Notes: generated from the letters alone by a model not told the origin. A stretch of 64,000 nt of DNA from Marchantia polymorpha subsp. ruderalis (GCA_037833965.1 AP031352.1:9962501-10026500); one strand, 5' to 3'; counted from the first letter of the stretch, positions 46,262-60,309 are shown. Made by a program: numbers and translations.

Positions 46262-49200
46262 GGAAGGATATGTTCTCGAATCCTTACGGAGCTCACGAAG
46301 TTTGACGAACTCGGGCCTAATAATTGGCACCCGGAACATCGCATCGACATGGCAGAATCCAAAACAGTCTCCGGAAGTCATCGTGATTATAGTCGCCGGG
46401 CGATGGCCCTCCATTCCCCGCAACAGGTACTGTTCTGAAGTGGAGGTGGTTGCTGACCTGACCAGAGGAGTCCTCGGTCCGTGGGACCTGTCGATCACAG
46501 ACGTGTTGGGTCGACCCAGGGCGGGCTCTTGTACTCGGAGTGCAAAATTTACCGGATTCCTCCATTACCCGAAGGCATGGATCTGCACGTGCAGAGCCGG
46601 GTACCGCTGAGCTGTCCCACATGGTCTTCTGATTCTCGATGATTTTCGATTTTCTGAAATTTCAGTGTGTTGCAAGACAAGTCCCAGTTTGATAGAATGG
46701 CAACCGATCGGGCAAAGGCTCATGATCACCAGGTCTAAGGGGCTGATATTATCGAGTTCTTGTAACTTGCGGATGCAATTCAGAATCTGAGTGATTATTT
46801 AGCCCGAATAAGATCAAGTCAAAAGGAGACTTTGTTACTCTAGCCATTAGCTATATTTAGATATGGAGATATGACGTTCTTGATAGAGTGCTTCAGAGAT
46901 CAGCATATTGAAATCACTCTCTTTAAATTATTGTGTAACATGTGATAATTCGTGGAAACCAATCACTCCGTGTGAAGACTTATGGTGTGTGCTTGATTCA
47001 GTCGATTGATCTTTTAATTACCCAATAATTCAACTCCGACAAATTTTGTTTACTGATTAGCATTCAGCCATTAAAATAATCATAAATTCAATAAGAATAA
47101 TAAGTATCTTCAAGATCTTTTGGGTGCTCTCTTTAAATGTTACGTCATTTGTTAGATATGGACGTTGTCATTTCAAACTCTAGTTGCAATCCGCTGACCT
47201 TCTTTGCACTCCTCATTGATTTGATGTATGTTTTGTCAGCAGCTTCTCAACTTGATGTTAATCGCATTGAAATGAATGTTACTTCACTAAAGACTACTAC
47301 AGTGAATGCAGCATGTTGCTTTGCACATAGTACAATCAAAATGTCGGCATTTGTTTTAAGTTTCTGAGCATTGACTTTTCATATGGCATCAATGGTTGGA
47401 AAAAGTTTATGCAAATGAATATCCATAAGCAATGAGAACTAAATTGATGGTATCTCCTTATGTAGTAAAACACATCATTGACTTTTTTCTGTAACAAATG
47501 ATGTTGGTAGCAGTGACAAAATAAGCATTTGAAAATCATCAAGTATAGCATGAAGGAAAATTAGAATCAAGAAAAATATTACTTGAAATTTCTACAACTG
47601 AGAGATTTTACTATATACAATTTCATGAAATTAAAATATATTTATGATAGATAAAATAGAATCACGTGTTGAAATTTCATCACTTGAATATTTAAAGATT
47701 TCCAAAAAAATGAAATTCTGGTTTTTTTATCTTTTTTAATCAAACTTTCTTCTTATAAGAGGATGAATAATACTTCAATCGCGATCACATGTGTAGATGT
47801 TGTACAATTTCAATCTACAAAGATTATATGGATTTTTCAAACTTGTTACAAATATTTATATAATGAAGTACAAGTTCATAAGTTCAACCTCCATGTAAAT
47901 ATTCACTTGCATTAAATCATTATTTTTATCAACAGTTCACCTAAGAATTAAGAATTAAGAATCAACATAATCGCGATGGTGTTTTAGTTTATTATCAATA
48001 TCTTTCAATGTGTAAGTAATCATTGGAAGACATAATGTATCATGCGGATAACACATTCCTTTGGGTTAGTGAGACGAAGATATATGGATCAAAGAAGATA
48101 CTTGTGCAACAATACATAATTAAAGCAACTAAACAGCCCACTATGGATGATAAAATAATATATATATGGAGCCGTTAACCAGCATTCACCTTTGGCTAAC
48201 CACCACTCACCTTGTGAGACCCCAAAGAAGATGTGGAAGGTGCCGTCACAATGCTCGACGTTGCCAGCAACCTCCCGCATCTCTCTGATATTGAAGAAGA
48301 TAGATAGACAATAGTTCAAATAATATTAAATACAAAAATGGTTTTCTGGCGGCGACAAATTATTTTTTCGTGATAATATTGAATGGTTCCAGCCAATCAC
48401 ATGCCTCGAAAACAAGCCTAGGGGTTCTATATAGACAGGGTGAGTGGTGGTTAGCCAAAGGTGAGTGCTGGTTAGCGGCTCCCTATATATAATAGATGAT
48501 TGTCAAAAGAAAAAGTATTTTTGAGCAATAAAAATAAACGATTCAGTCTTATCCAATTTTGTTATGAGTTAACTGTTGATACGCCAAGGTAAGATAAAGA
48601 AATTTACTTCAAATTGGATATGGGAGATCATACATCATCTCAATAGTTACAACAAGTTTTTTATGTTGTGATGACATATGTATTAAAAATGAGTTTTTTA
48701 TATAAGTCTCATACATGTGTTTTGAGGAAGAACTAATTAGCAATTGTCAAGAATGCCTAGTTCATCAAAATTTCTCTAGTTGTCGTTACTATCATTGACT
48801 ATGAACATACCAATGAACAAGAAATTAGCAAAGATGTTTTTACGTGTTAAATCTTGCATAACACATCAAAAAAACATCTTCGGTCTTATGATGTCAATGG
48901 AGACGTGCATGAAGTCCCTTTCAACATGTAGTAAAAATGCAGGTGAATTACATATTATGATGAAAAGATAGATATATTGACAACTATTTTACGATGGGAG
49001 TTTATCTTACACCAGAACTTAATCAAGAAGATCAAATACATGCAATACATCTTTGAAAAGAATAATTTCTTGTGAGAGAAGTCTTGGAACCAAGTGATAT
49101 TGAAGAATATGTAACCTCCGAAGTCCATCTTACGTAGAATCCAATGAACATAGCTATTAGAAAATCCTTGAGTGCATAGAAAGTCTCATTCTTTTCACAG

Positions 49201-50527
49201 TCTACGGAGGTTCAGAATATTTTGAAAGTTGCAAGAGCTTCAAATTCAAGGCTTTCCTTTTCAGCGCGGCGAGAATTACGTCATTTTTTTCACGCTCATT
49301 TGCATTTGAGATATAATTTCACTTTATAGAGCACGATAAACTAGTTCATTGTAGACTACAATATCGTATATTTATAAATTATTTTTCTCGGGAAGGGGTG
49401 CGGAACAAATCTGTAGGGACAGAAGACGTAAAAATGGGTGCAATATGTTCAAAGGTCAGAAAAGTGTCCTCACAGATATTTATCATAAGCAGATAAAAAG
49501 CATAACAAGGAGGACCGAGAATTTATACACAATTCGCAGAGAGAAGGGAGCAGAAACGCTCAAGGCCAGTGACGATCGAATCCATCAGATCTGCACGGAC
49601 GACTACAGTACGTCGGGGTTCCCGTGAGGTTGGACCAAGTTGGGCACGGGACCACGTGTCCTGACCCCGACCGCGGTGGGCGATAGCCGATCTACGTGCT
49701 CGATACCGCTCTGTAGTACTCACGAGGCACGAACCAATGAGCGCATGTTCCCAGTCGACAATCCAGGGATTCTGATCCGTTTAAACAGCAGACGGAAACG
49801 CAGTCAGGCCGACGAACCAGGAGCACTTTCTCGTCGAACGTCGTAAGTTCGGCCACCATATTATCCTCTCCAGCGACTCCGGGAGTACGAAGTTTCTCCA
49901 TCGCGAGAGGGAGCGAGGATGCGGCCACGTGTGCGGATCGGCAGATCGACGGCTGCAGGCCCGAGCTCGAGTGGATGATGTATGTACTCGAGTACTCAGC
50001 CGCGGGAGTGTTATTAAGGCAACTGCGGCTGGACAAATGGGCCACTGACTGCGAGCGTCGCCCCGTCACGATACGTGCGATCGTCTGTCTATCCATCATC
50101 GCGCTCGCTCGACTGGATTGGACGCCATAACAGCAGCCTGCCAGTCCAATCGACTGCGGTACGAGCAGGCGCTCCCGTTCTGGTCGCAAGCTTCTTCCTC
50201 GCCTCCTCTGGGACGACGACGACGACGAGGCTGCGAGGAGGAGAAAGGGCTCGGGTGCGGATTCTTGTGCGCCTTTTGAAGGAGAGGCAGGGAGGGAGGA
50301 TTGTACCCTTCTCGCTTTTCGTAGCCTGCGGTGAGGCGATTGTAGGAGGACGAGGAGGAGGACAAGCGAGAGCATTAGGATTGTGAGCGGAGCGCCCGAA
50401 TGGGCGTGTGAGAATTGTTAACAGACGAGGAAGGGAGCGGGGATCTTGGCGGGACGGGGATTGATAGGAGGACGAGGAGTTGCGCGGAGATTCCGGCTTG
50501 AGGAAGGAAGAAGCGCGGGGTTAAGGA
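46262..50527. other. AT-rich gap, then GC-rich upstream region of DXS
   Basis: 46.6-49.4 kb is AT-rich and holds one clear inverted-repeat element (48162-48490) but no gene. From about 49.6 kb GC rises sharply up to the DXS start. The long minus-strand frames there (for example 50375-49692) are low-complexity Ser/Arg/Leu and are explained by composition. This GC-rich block probably contains the DXS promoter and leader. Confidence 0.55.
48162..48490. mobile_element. Miniature inverted-repeat element (329 bp)
   Basis: Inverted arms of about 53 bp: 48162-48214 and 48435-48490 match at nearly every position (shared phrase CACCTTTGGCTAACCACCAC). Both ends pass into TATATA sequence, consistent with insertion at a TA-rich site. 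The interior of about 220 bp has no coding content. The size, arms and AT-rich setting fit a MITE. The parent transposon is unknown. Confidence 0.8.
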
Positions 50528-53500
50528 ATGGCGACTAGTGTTGTGAATTCCATGGCAGCACTGCGGTGTCCGGACATGGGCGTGGTGAATTGCAATGTCC
50601 AGGCCTCGGTTGCTGCTGCGAGTTCTGCCCCTTCGAGATCCGTGGCTGCTGAGAAGCGCGTTTTCGGTAGTAAATTTGTTGGACTTCGGAGTGTCAAGGA
50701 TGGGAAGCAGGCTAGTGTTGCCCATGCGTCTGTACCTCAGCAGGTGAGTCGTCGTTTCTGGCGGGTTTCCAGAGGAATCACGTACTTGAGATCGCAATGA
50801 CAGAGGGTTTGTGGTTGGAAGTTGGTTGTGAACTTGAGGCTCCCGAGACGAAGACGTCTTTTTGATGACTTGAGTGTATTCGTTTTCTGCAGGGTCGTAA
50901 AGGGACCATTGTGGCTTCCACTCTGGCTGACAAAGGGGAATATTTTTCCGAGAAGCCCCCAACCCCACTTTTGGATACTGTCAACTACCCCATCCACATG
51001 AAGAATTTGTCTGTAAAGGTAAAATAACTGTGCCCGTTCGTTTCCGACTTCATTGCACTTCCGGTTAGAGTTTCGGCGACGAGTGAATTGTTACTCTGAC
51101 GATAGTTAGATTAATTGAAAGTACAATGTGTTTCATTGACGTAATCCTTCTCAATGACAATACTGTGACGTTCTTCCAGGAGCTGAAACAACTTGCAGAC
51201 GAGCTTCGTTCTGAGACTATATTCACAGTATCCAAAACAGGTGGTCACCTTGGTTCGAGCCTCGGTGTCGTTGAGTTGACTGTCGCTCTTCATCATGTAT
51301 TCAATGCCCCAGAAGACAAGATTTTGTGGGACGTCGGACACCAGGTACACTCCTGTCTTTCGACGATGTTAATTTCACTATCACGCTTTCTCGTCCTTCA
51401 TTTTCCTACATCTCTTCTTCTATTTCAGAGCCGAGAAGGTCGAGGATTGCAATGCATTACCCTCAAAATGTATTGTCCGCTTTTTGTGTATCATTTCATT
51501 GCATCTGCAACGTTCACAGTGCCTGATTTTATCGATGTTGGATTCTAACTCTAGTGATCAACTTTTTTTCTCGTTGGCTTGGACGTGCAGACTTACCCTC
51601 ACAAGATTCTCACAGGAAGGAGGGGTAAGATGGGCAGTCTTCGACAGACAGATGGGTTGTCGGGATTTACCAGGAGAGCGGAGAGTGAATATGATGCCTT
51701 TGGAGCTGGCCACAGTTCTACCAGTATCTCTGCTGGTCTAGGTATGGTGGAAAACTCAGCCGCAAAGTGCATCTCGCTTCTTGTGATGATGGCTTTTGCA
51801 CATCCCAATCGCGGTGTCGGATTGCTCGTGAAATCTCTGAAGCTGCCGTTGACCACGCTCTCCCCTGTTGCTGTGATGGTTTATCTGTAGTTTCACTATT
51901 CATGTTTGACATCTACTGCATTCTTGGTCCTGGTTACTGATTTTTGGTGTGGAAATTGAAACCCAGGTATGGCGGTTGGACGAGACTTGAAAGGAAACAA
52001 GAATCAAGTGATCTCTGTGATTGGAGACGGAGCTATGACAGCGGGGCAGGCTTATGAGGCTATGAATAATGCGGGCTACCTGGACTCGAACATGATTGTC
52101 ATCCTTAACGACAACAAACAAGTTTCATTGCCCACTGCCACTCTAGACGGACCTGCGCCTCCTGTCGGTGCTCTCAGCAGCGCTCTGAGTCGTCTTCAAT
52201 CCAGCAGACCTCTCCGAGAACTTCGAGAGGTGGCTAAGGTACATGAGACGTCCACTAACACACCGATCCTGTAATTTTGTGTCGGATCGCTTTGGCCGCC
52301 CTCTGAAGACCATGAAAATTTGTCAGTTAGTTTGACTGAACTGAAGTTAGTCTGAGAGTATGATGAACGACGAGCACTGGCAGTCTAAGTCACAGCGCAA
52401 TTGTACCAGTTCTAATTTCTCATGTACTCACGTGATTGTCACCTTGTCCTGGAGATCATAGAATCTCGTAGAATGATACTAACGCAAGTCGTGTATTGAT
52501 CACTGAAGGGTGTTACGAAGCAAATTGGAGGTCCTATGCATTCTCTGGCCTCGAAAGTTGATGAATATGCCCGAGGTATGATCAGTGGATCGGGATCGAC
52601 CTTGTTTGAGGAACTTGGACTTTACTACATCGGTCCTGTTGATGGACACAACCTTGATGACCTTATCACAATTCTTCGTGAAGTGAAGGCTACTCACACC
52701 ACCGGACCCGTGCTCATCCACATCGTCACTGAAAAGGGACGGGGTTATCCGTATGCTGAGAGAGCTGCCGATAAATACCATGGTAATGTTTCGAGTTTTG
52801 TTCACCTTCTACAGTCTCTATCTTTGGAAACATAGAATATACTTCATCAGATGCGTGGATGCATTTGACTGTCGCGCTTTACCTTTTTCTGGCATATAAC
52901 TGAAATTTTCTACATGTTTCGTCCACTGCAGGTGTTGTAAAGTTTGACCCTGCCACCGGCAAACAGTTTAAGGGCAAGGCTCCTACTCAAGCTTACACAA
53001 CCTACTATGCTGAAGCGTTAATTGCTGAAGCTGAGGCAGACAAGGATGTCATTGCTATTCATGCTGCCATGGGTGGAGGTACAGGTTTGAACATGTTTGG
53101 AAAGCGCTTCCCAGAGCGCTGCTTCGATGTTGGTATTGCAGAGCAACATGCTGTCACGTTTGCAGCTGGGCTAGCTTGTGAAGGACTAAAACCCTTCTGC
53201 ACTATATACTCTTCTTTCCTTCAACGTGCCTATGACCAGGTACTTTTTCTCTTCGATCAACTTCTTTCAACGGGTCTGGGTAGGCCTGGTTGCTGTAACT
53301 GTAGGACAGGCAATTTTATGTACCCGATGCGGTCCCTGAGTTTCCTCTGCTGGTATCTATGGTCGACATGAAAACATGAAATCCGGTGGGATCGTCATTC
53401 ATCACATGGCACCTTGTGTGGTTGTTTCAGGTCGTTCACGACGTCGATTTACAAAAGCTTCCGGTCCGGTTCGCTATGGACCGTGCTGGTTTGGTCGGCG

Positions 53501-54619
53501 CTGATGGACCTACTCACTGTGGAGCATTTGATGTCACGTATATGGCATGTCTTCCCAATATGGTCGTTATGGCGCCTTGCGATGAAGCGGAGCTCTTTCA
53601 CATGGTTGCTACTGCTGCTGCCATTGATGATCGTCCCAGCTGTTTCCGCTACCCACGAGGAAATGGACTTGGAGTTCCACTGCCTTTGAACAACAAGGGA
53701 ATTCCGATGGAGGTAAGCTGGGCAAGGATGTCGTATTGCCATATGAGTATTTGTTTTAGGCAAATAAGATAATTGTTTCTCCTTAGACACTCAAGTTGTA
53801 CCGTCCTCTGTACTCTCTTCAACACTTTTGCCATTCATAACTTCCTTTATCTAAGATATAGCTTGTCCAGTTGGACTGTGCGAAGAGTCTTTTGCGGGCG
53901 TACGTTTCTCAACTAATATCTCCAGGTTTCATTTCTCGCTGAAGATTCCAATCTGTAGTTTTGTGTTTGATCGAATGTGTTTCCAATGTCATTCAGGTTG
54001 GGAGAGGAAGAATACTTGCTGAAGGTACGCAAGTAGCTCTTCTGGGTTATGGAACTATGGTGCAGAATTGCCTTGCGGCTGGGAGGCTCTTGACTGAACT
54101 GGGTGTATCCACCACAGTTGCGGATGCCAGATTCTGCAAGCCCCTTGACCGAGATCTTATTAGACGACTAGCAAGAGAACACTCAGTTCTCGTAACGGTT
54201 GAAGAAGGTTCGATTGGAGGGTTCGGATCGCACGTTGTGCAATTTATGGCCCTGGACGGTCTGCTCGATGGAAATCTGAAGGTACGAAACTTTGTTGTGT
54301 TGTTTTTTTAAAAAAAAATTGGAAGGACTTGACACATCTTACATTATCGTAGTCTAGCATGGCTGGCGATGAATAGGTTTGGTAAACAGACATATGCGGA
54401 TGAAGTTCACTGTTTGAATGTCGGTTTGCTGAACCGCGCTCTGATGAACGACGCACGACCGTGTTTCAGTGGAGACCTCTTGTGCTTCCCGACCGCTACA
54501 TCGAACACGGATCACCTGCCGATCAATATGCAGAGGCTGGTTTGACTGCAGCCCATATCGCTGCCACAGCGCTCAATGTGCTTGGCAAAACAAGGGAGGC
54601 GCTTCAGTTGATGTCGTAA
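50528..54619 (+). CDS. DXS: 1-deoxy-D-xylulose-5-phosphate synthase, plastidial
   Basis: Ten exons join in phase to 2229 nt, 742 residues: 50528-50743, 50893-51018, 51180-51344, 51591-51741, 51967-52238, 52509-52782, 52932-53239, 53431-53712, 53997-54281, 54470-54619. The enzyme condenses pyruvate and glyceraldehyde 3-phosphate to DXP with thiamine diphosphate, the first and flux-limiting step of the plastid MEP isoprenoid pathway. Exon 1 is an Ala/Ser/Val-rich transit peptide. The His-containing segment GGHLGSSLG is near residue 137. The thiamine-binding motif runs from GDGAMTAG to ILNDN (about 239-270). The catalytic Glu is in [10 protein letters not shown] (Glu about 472), followed by the transketolase-like segment [18 protein letters not shown]. 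The C-terminal domain begins at [20 protein letters not shown] and the end is REALQLMS. The length fits plant DXS (about 715-720 plus a transit peptide). All catalytic motifs are intact. Confidence 0.97.
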
Positions 54620-57600
54620 GCTCCGATCCGAACGATGGATCTATTTTTGCTTCTCCTTGATGACAGCTGCAGTATTGTTTCTGTGCGCAACCAACGGAGG
54701 GTGGCAGAGAAGTACTCGGGTGTACTCGATATCTGGCCGCCATTGGCTTGAATTGTAGATTATGATAATCAGAGGTTCGCTCCCTGTAGAAACTCGTGGG
54801 ATTAATCTCACACCCCTAGGAGTAGCTGAAGATGTGGAAGTGCTGTGTATAGGTATGCCATTGATGAACCATCTGTATCTTAGCGTCTCAGCTGACAGCC
54901 AAAGGCACCGTGGTGATCAGGCTCTGGCTGGGACTCACACCATTGCTGGACTGCCGTTATGACTGTCATTGTTGTTTGTCTCAAATGGCACAAAGTGAAA
55001 AATCTCGTTGATTTCTTTCTCTAAGAACTCTAGCCGCGAAGTTCCAACTAGGAAACGCAAGTTTTGAAAGGCAGGTTGTTGTCTTGTCCTCTTGCAACAC
55101 CCAACATCAGGCTCATAAACACACCACGCTGATGTGTACAGCATCATTACTTTGGACAGAGAACCACAGAGAACATTTGAATTGAAGCAAACGTGTGATG
55201 TGTCCTCAAAGGATATCTAACTTCAACAAATAATCTAGGAACAGACTTTGACCTTATGGACTGCTGTTCAAGAAATCTAAACCCTGTCACACCTCGTGAA
55301 GTAGCCACCATCGTATATACTCTGAATTGTACGTTATACAGCGGATAAATAAGGTGGCTAACCAAGTGGTTGTATCTCAGAAAGGAAATAATGTGGACGC
55401 TGAAAATTATGTACAGTAAGGAAAGGTGTGAAAAAAAATGTGAATTAAAAGTGCATTTACATACTCGTACGTTCCCGAACTTGCCTACGAGCAGGAATAG
55501 CACAACAGAAAAGTCCACCATGGCAGTAACAATAATTAACAGTTATGAACATGTATTCTGTTCGAGTAAACGTGTAAATGAGGAACATGTCAATAACATG
55601 GAACGTAATGGTCATATGCACAAGGCATGATAATAGTTAGTTCTGGCTTAGTACGGTGTGCCAAAGGGAAGGAAGAATCGAATTGTTAAAGAAGACATGA
55701 ATATACCCGACATCGTCCACATCTGTAAGAAACCACAATCACCACTAAGCCACTGCTAGAGAGAAACTGTGAGCAACACGGAGTAAGTTGTCGGAAATCA
55801 CAGCAGTGCCAGTAAGGGATATGTACGTACATATATATGGCTTGGATACGATGGACAGCGTATACCTAGCAGAAAGTGGAAGAGAGATGAGCAAATCGCG
55901 TATATCGCTAAACACAACTCTACTATTACAAAGGAAGATAGAAAGAGCTAAAGTCCTGACGTTAATAGGATTAGAGCTCCCTAAGGAGTTCCAGTTCTTC
56001 AAACAAAGAGCAATCCCCATTCACAAGAACAAAAAAATATGTGAATTTTGCGAATGTGTTTTAATTTGCATAATTTTTTCATTCTTACAATAATTGTTCT
56101 AGTTCATCTTGTCACCATAATTGCTAATATTTCAATAGTAAAATCTCTCTACTCGGCAGTCAAGAATATATTACCAGAAATTATTCACTGTCGTAGATTC
56201 TAAACTTATACACGTTAATAATTATGTGAATTTTTGTTTGTGATCACTGAAAGGTGTGTGAATTTCTATGTGTGATCACGCCAATGTTAAAATCTTGAGA
56301 TAAATGGTAGAATACAAGGATAGTGGTGAACTGACGCGGAAGTAAAAATGCTCTCACCTCTATTAAAAAATATTTCAGGAATTTGTTCAGTTGGGATGTG
56401 TAACATATCTCGTATGTTGATAAACTATCACATTCTCTTTCCATCCTTTGTCACCTGGTTTTTACAAAAGCTGATCATGTACGATTAGATTACAGTCAAG
56501 AATCTCTTTAAGTAAATGCAACGGATTACCTATATGTAGATAAACTACACCCCAGTGCTCCTTCGTTTCAAATTTAAAAGGAGAAAACTTTTCCTCTATA
56601 CAGTTTAGGGTTTTAAGTCATTCATAGTACATCGTTTGAATCAGATTTAGTTAAACATAATTATAATCAGATGTTTTTGGGCCTTGGATCAATTGTTAAC
56701 GAATTGATTAATAATCTCATAGTTTCAGATGTGAAAAAACTACGAAATGAAAACATATAGACTACATAAGAATCAAAACGTAGGTAAACAGTTTCCTAAA
56801 CTCTAACATTGCAATTAAATAAAATATCATTGTTGAAGGAATCATTCAAAAAATATATATTTTTTTACATATTTTTTTACGAACGAAATAAGAAAAATAA
56901 AAAATCAAATTTAAAATTTTTGAAATATTTTTCTAATATAGAAATTATGACCCAATCATATTTAGATGTTTGAAAATTTCTATTAGCTCGATTCTATCAG
57001 TTTATTTTATTCATAATTAGATAAATTTTTTTTATCACAATGTGAAAAAAACTATAAGAAAGCTAATTTCTACCTATTATCGTTTGCTTTAATATTCGAA
57101 AACTTGTTGTGATATACTCTGAGAAGATTCAACGAGAGTAAGTATATATACATATATATATACTAACTACGTAGGGTGAGTAGCTCACATCAGTTTCTTC
57201 AATTGAGGAAATTATCCATTTCCTCCCGCGAACGTATTAAATTGTCGGACACTCATTCGAAAATGCTGTACCAAGAAGCTTTAGAATAACGTGGAGAAGT
57301 AGCCGAAGGGAGGCCGACAAGACACAGATGCCAACTCCATCCGAAGTTGTTTGTTTGTCTGTTTGTTCTTTTTCAGTGGAAGAATTGAAGGCGAGCGCAT
57401 AAAGTTACTGTAACTCGATAAATCGTACTGTGAAAACAGCCGCGGTTTGCATCCAACTTTGAGTAGACTGCCAGAAGGAGCCTACCACAATGCTCTGCTG
57501 TAATCAGTAGGAAGAAGAGTGCATGCGATGCGGTCCGAAGTGGCACTGCTTAGAGCAAGGAAGTATCCTCATGACTCGCACGGTTAAATAACGGAGGAGT

Positions 57601-57640
57601 ATTATAAAATAAAAATAAGTGAACTAGATCTGAAGCAGAC
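54620..57640. other. Gap downstream of DXS without a supported gene
   Basis: 54620-56000 has only short frames. 56.0-57.2 kb is strongly AT-rich with a TA run at 57142-57163. Nothing here reads as a gene or as a recognised repeat. Confidence 0.6.
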
Positions 57641-57686
57641 GACCCGCTGACTGACAAAAGACGACCAATTACAAGAGGCTACACGG

Positions 57687-57963
57687 TTGGCCCAAGGACT
57701 GTACTGCAGTAGACCAACTGAACGACTAGGCGCACGCAGTAGCGACGAGAAGAGCGAAGTACAGCCCAGGACTGTCCTGGACCGCAGAGATGAAATCCTC
57801 AAACAGCATGAGACCCGCAGACTCGTCCACATTAGCCTCGAGGACCGAGAACGCAAAGTCCAGAGCGAGCAAGCGACGCTGGAAGCTGTGGAAGCTGGAG
57901 ATTTTATGACAGCCGCGATGCGTAATGGTGTGCCAGTGTTGATGGACATGCGACCAGCTTCAG
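57687..57963 (+). other. Possible orphan coding exon
   Basis: The frame is open from 57651, and from 57687 reads as a charged helical protein segment (RRDEILKQHETRRLVHISLE, then KVQSEQATLEAVEAGDFMTA). It ends at a strong donor consensus, CAG/GTGAGC at 57963/57964. There is no ATG at its start, so an upstream exon would be needed, and no matching downstream exon was found. No family is recognised. Confidence 0.25.
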
Positions 57964-58118
57964 GTGAGCTCGGGCGCTCGAACGTCAGCGTCGTTCTTCG
58001 TCTGTACAGGCTGTCCCGTTGGGGTGATGGAAAACATTGCCGATGCTTTTTCGTTATATCCGTATGGAATGTGGTGAGAAAGTGGAACAAGTGTGATGGT
58101 TTGAGCGTAGTACGAAAG

Positions 58119-58130
58119 CCCCCCCCCCCC
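58119..58130. repeat. Run of 12 C
   Basis: An uninterrupted poly-C tract, and a likely site of length variation or assembly error. Confidence 0.95.
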
Positions 58131-58164
58131 AACATTAACATGACGATGCGCCAGTGGGCCAAGC

Positions 58165-58575
58165 TTACACGTGTGAGAGTCGGCCATGTCCTAACTGGCT
58201 CCAATAAAGTGCTCCAGCAAACTGCTCAACGACACAGCTCTCCACCTTTCGGTGGTTGCATCTCGTCGTTGGCCTTTTCCCACCCCGACCTTTTGTAGGA
58301 TCAACCGGCGAATCGAGCATAATGCCGAAAGTTCCCTCCCTCTGGGTCAAGCCTGCCGGCATTTCCCGAGCCCTGGCTGGAAAGTGACAACGGGGCCGGT
58401 AAAAACGATTGGCATACTGCGCCATAAGTTCCTTCGGTTCCGTTGGACCAAAATCCGACAACCGCTCGAGCAAAATACTCTCCTCCGAAGCCTTGAAAGC
58501 GTGTGCAAGCGGCGCAGCGGTCAAGTTTGCTAAATTCCTTCCTCGATTGTTTTTTTTCCCCCGAGAGAACGCCAT
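58165..58575 (-). other. Unassigned 136-codon frame, minus strand
   Basis: A frame with a true ATG at 58575-58573 begins MAFSRGKKNNRGRNLANLTA. The composition is basic and mixed, with no recognised domain. Overlapping frames of similar length exist on both strands, so chance is a real possibility. Confidence 0.2.
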
Positions 58576-58749
58576 GGAAGTCGCTCATGGTCCCCATTTG
58601 CCTGCGCAGTCAGTACAGACCAACCGGAGAGCGCGAAAAGACATTCGAGCAGGTGGAGAGAGTGCTCAAACGATACGTATGTTTACGCACAAACTAATTT
58701 ACCTTAACTCGGCACTCATCCGAGATCCCCAGGAATGAGGAAATCCGGC

Positions 58750-60309
58750 TTAATTCCGATATCCCAGCGAATAATTAAAATCGGCAGAATTCGAGCCGAG
58801 CTCTGGACGAGAATGCTCTCTGCGTCTCGACGAGTTTGACCGGAACATCAGCGGGTCGCCGGTCAGTATCCGGTGCTGGGAAAGTCGGAAGGGCGCTGGA
58901 AGTGCCGAGTTCCAGGAATGCGGCATCTGCCGGATTCGGCCGGTCGGTCGGCCGGGCCTCTCTCCGAAGGAACAAGGATTCGGGACCATTTTTGGGTCGC
59001 GGGGCTCGGAGAGGCGGCGGAGGGGAATTAATGGGAAGAGCAGCGAAAGCGAAGGGCGGCCATGGGATCGGTGTGGGGAAGCGGCTGGCGTTCACACACG
59101 GGACGCCTGGACCAGCACGCTCTCCGTCCTCGGGCAGCCGGACATCGGGACAGCTGTCGACAAGCGCTGCCACGTTCCGCGCTGCTCTCGTCACGTGGTC
59201 GGAGTTACGGGTGGCCCGCTCCCACTCCGCAGCCCCTCCCGCCCCTTCCCGGCCCACCCGCCTCCTGCCCGGGGATTTCAAAGTTACCGTTCTCGCGCTC
59301 TCTCCCTCCCTCCCGGGCACGGGGCCAGCCCGAATTCTCTTCGCTGCCTCTCAGCTTGACCGCCTGCTCCTCTGCCCGGCCTGCCCCGGCCGCCCGCCCG
59401 TGACACGGTCGTCCGAGTCGGGCTGACCGGACCCCGCGCTCGCTCCTGCCTGCCTGCCTGCCTGCCTTTGCCTCGGCGCCCGACCCCCCTCTCGCTCTCT
59501 CTCCCTCCCTCTCTCGATGCTTATGTCGTTGTCTGTGGCCAGCGGAAGCTCCTCTTCGCTCCGCCCTGCGTCCGCTCTTCGTGCGCGCGCTCTGTCGGCG
59601 GAAGGACTCGAGTTTCTTGAAGGCGCAGGAGGCTAGGCTTGCAGTCTGATCGTTCGACGAGGAGGAGCAGCGGCTGTGCTGTGGGTTTGGCGTGCAGCTT
59701 CTGGAGTGGAATCGATCGGCCTCTGGAGCTCGTCCGCCGGATCATTTTTTTTGCTTCTGAGTGTTTAGTTCGTGGATGAGCCGAGGTTTTGTTCGCGACG
59801 ACTTCCCCCTGTGGCAGTGCTGCGTGAGTAGCCGGGAGTAGGTGGCTTTGGTTTCTAGGTTGCAGAGGTGTTCTATACGAGGCTAGGTGTTGTGCGTGGG
59901 TGCTGGTGGCGGTATTGGTCCATCGAGGTGCGCTTGAGCTCGTTGTCGATTCGTGCTCTGGATGCGAGTTGGAGGCGAGTTGGAGGCCCTGAATGACGTC
60001 TATCGGCAGGTTTAATTTCTTGTCTCCCTTGGAGCTCAAGCAGGAAGCCATTCTGTAGTGCCAGCTGCTTTTGGGGGCGGGAAACTCTCTGTTTTCGACC
60101 ATCTTCTGGAAAGAGGAGTGCAGCTCCTGCAGGGTTTTTTTTTTCGCTTTCTTGCGTCGTCCGGTTTTTTTTCATCGAGTCCAGCTGGAAAGCGCAGTCA
60201 AGAGGAGAATTGGGTCTGCTTTTGCGTTGTTACACATTGGGGCCTCTCGAGAACGAACCTTGGCATCAGGGCGCCTCATAGCTGCGTAAGCTGTGATAGC
60301 CTGGTGACA
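58750..60309 (+). promoter_or_regulatory. GC-rich upstream region and long leader of the OTU gene
   Basis: 58750-59530 is very GC-rich, with open frames on both strands caused by composition, and ends in a CT-rich block with a (TGCC)n run at about 59447-59466. 59530-60309 probably is a long 5' untranslated region, since the downstream frame has no usable ATG before 60310. The transcription start is not determined. Confidence 0.45.

Noticed and set aside
49692..50375. 227-codon minus-strand frame upstream of DXS
   Set aside because: Ser/Arg/Leu-rich translation of a GC-rich, purine-biased promoter region, with no domain and no splice support.
58775..59426. Long frames of 181 and 196 codons on both strands
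   Set aside because: They lie in a very GC-rich segment where stops are rare. Both strands are equally open and the translations are Pro/Arg/Ala low complexity.
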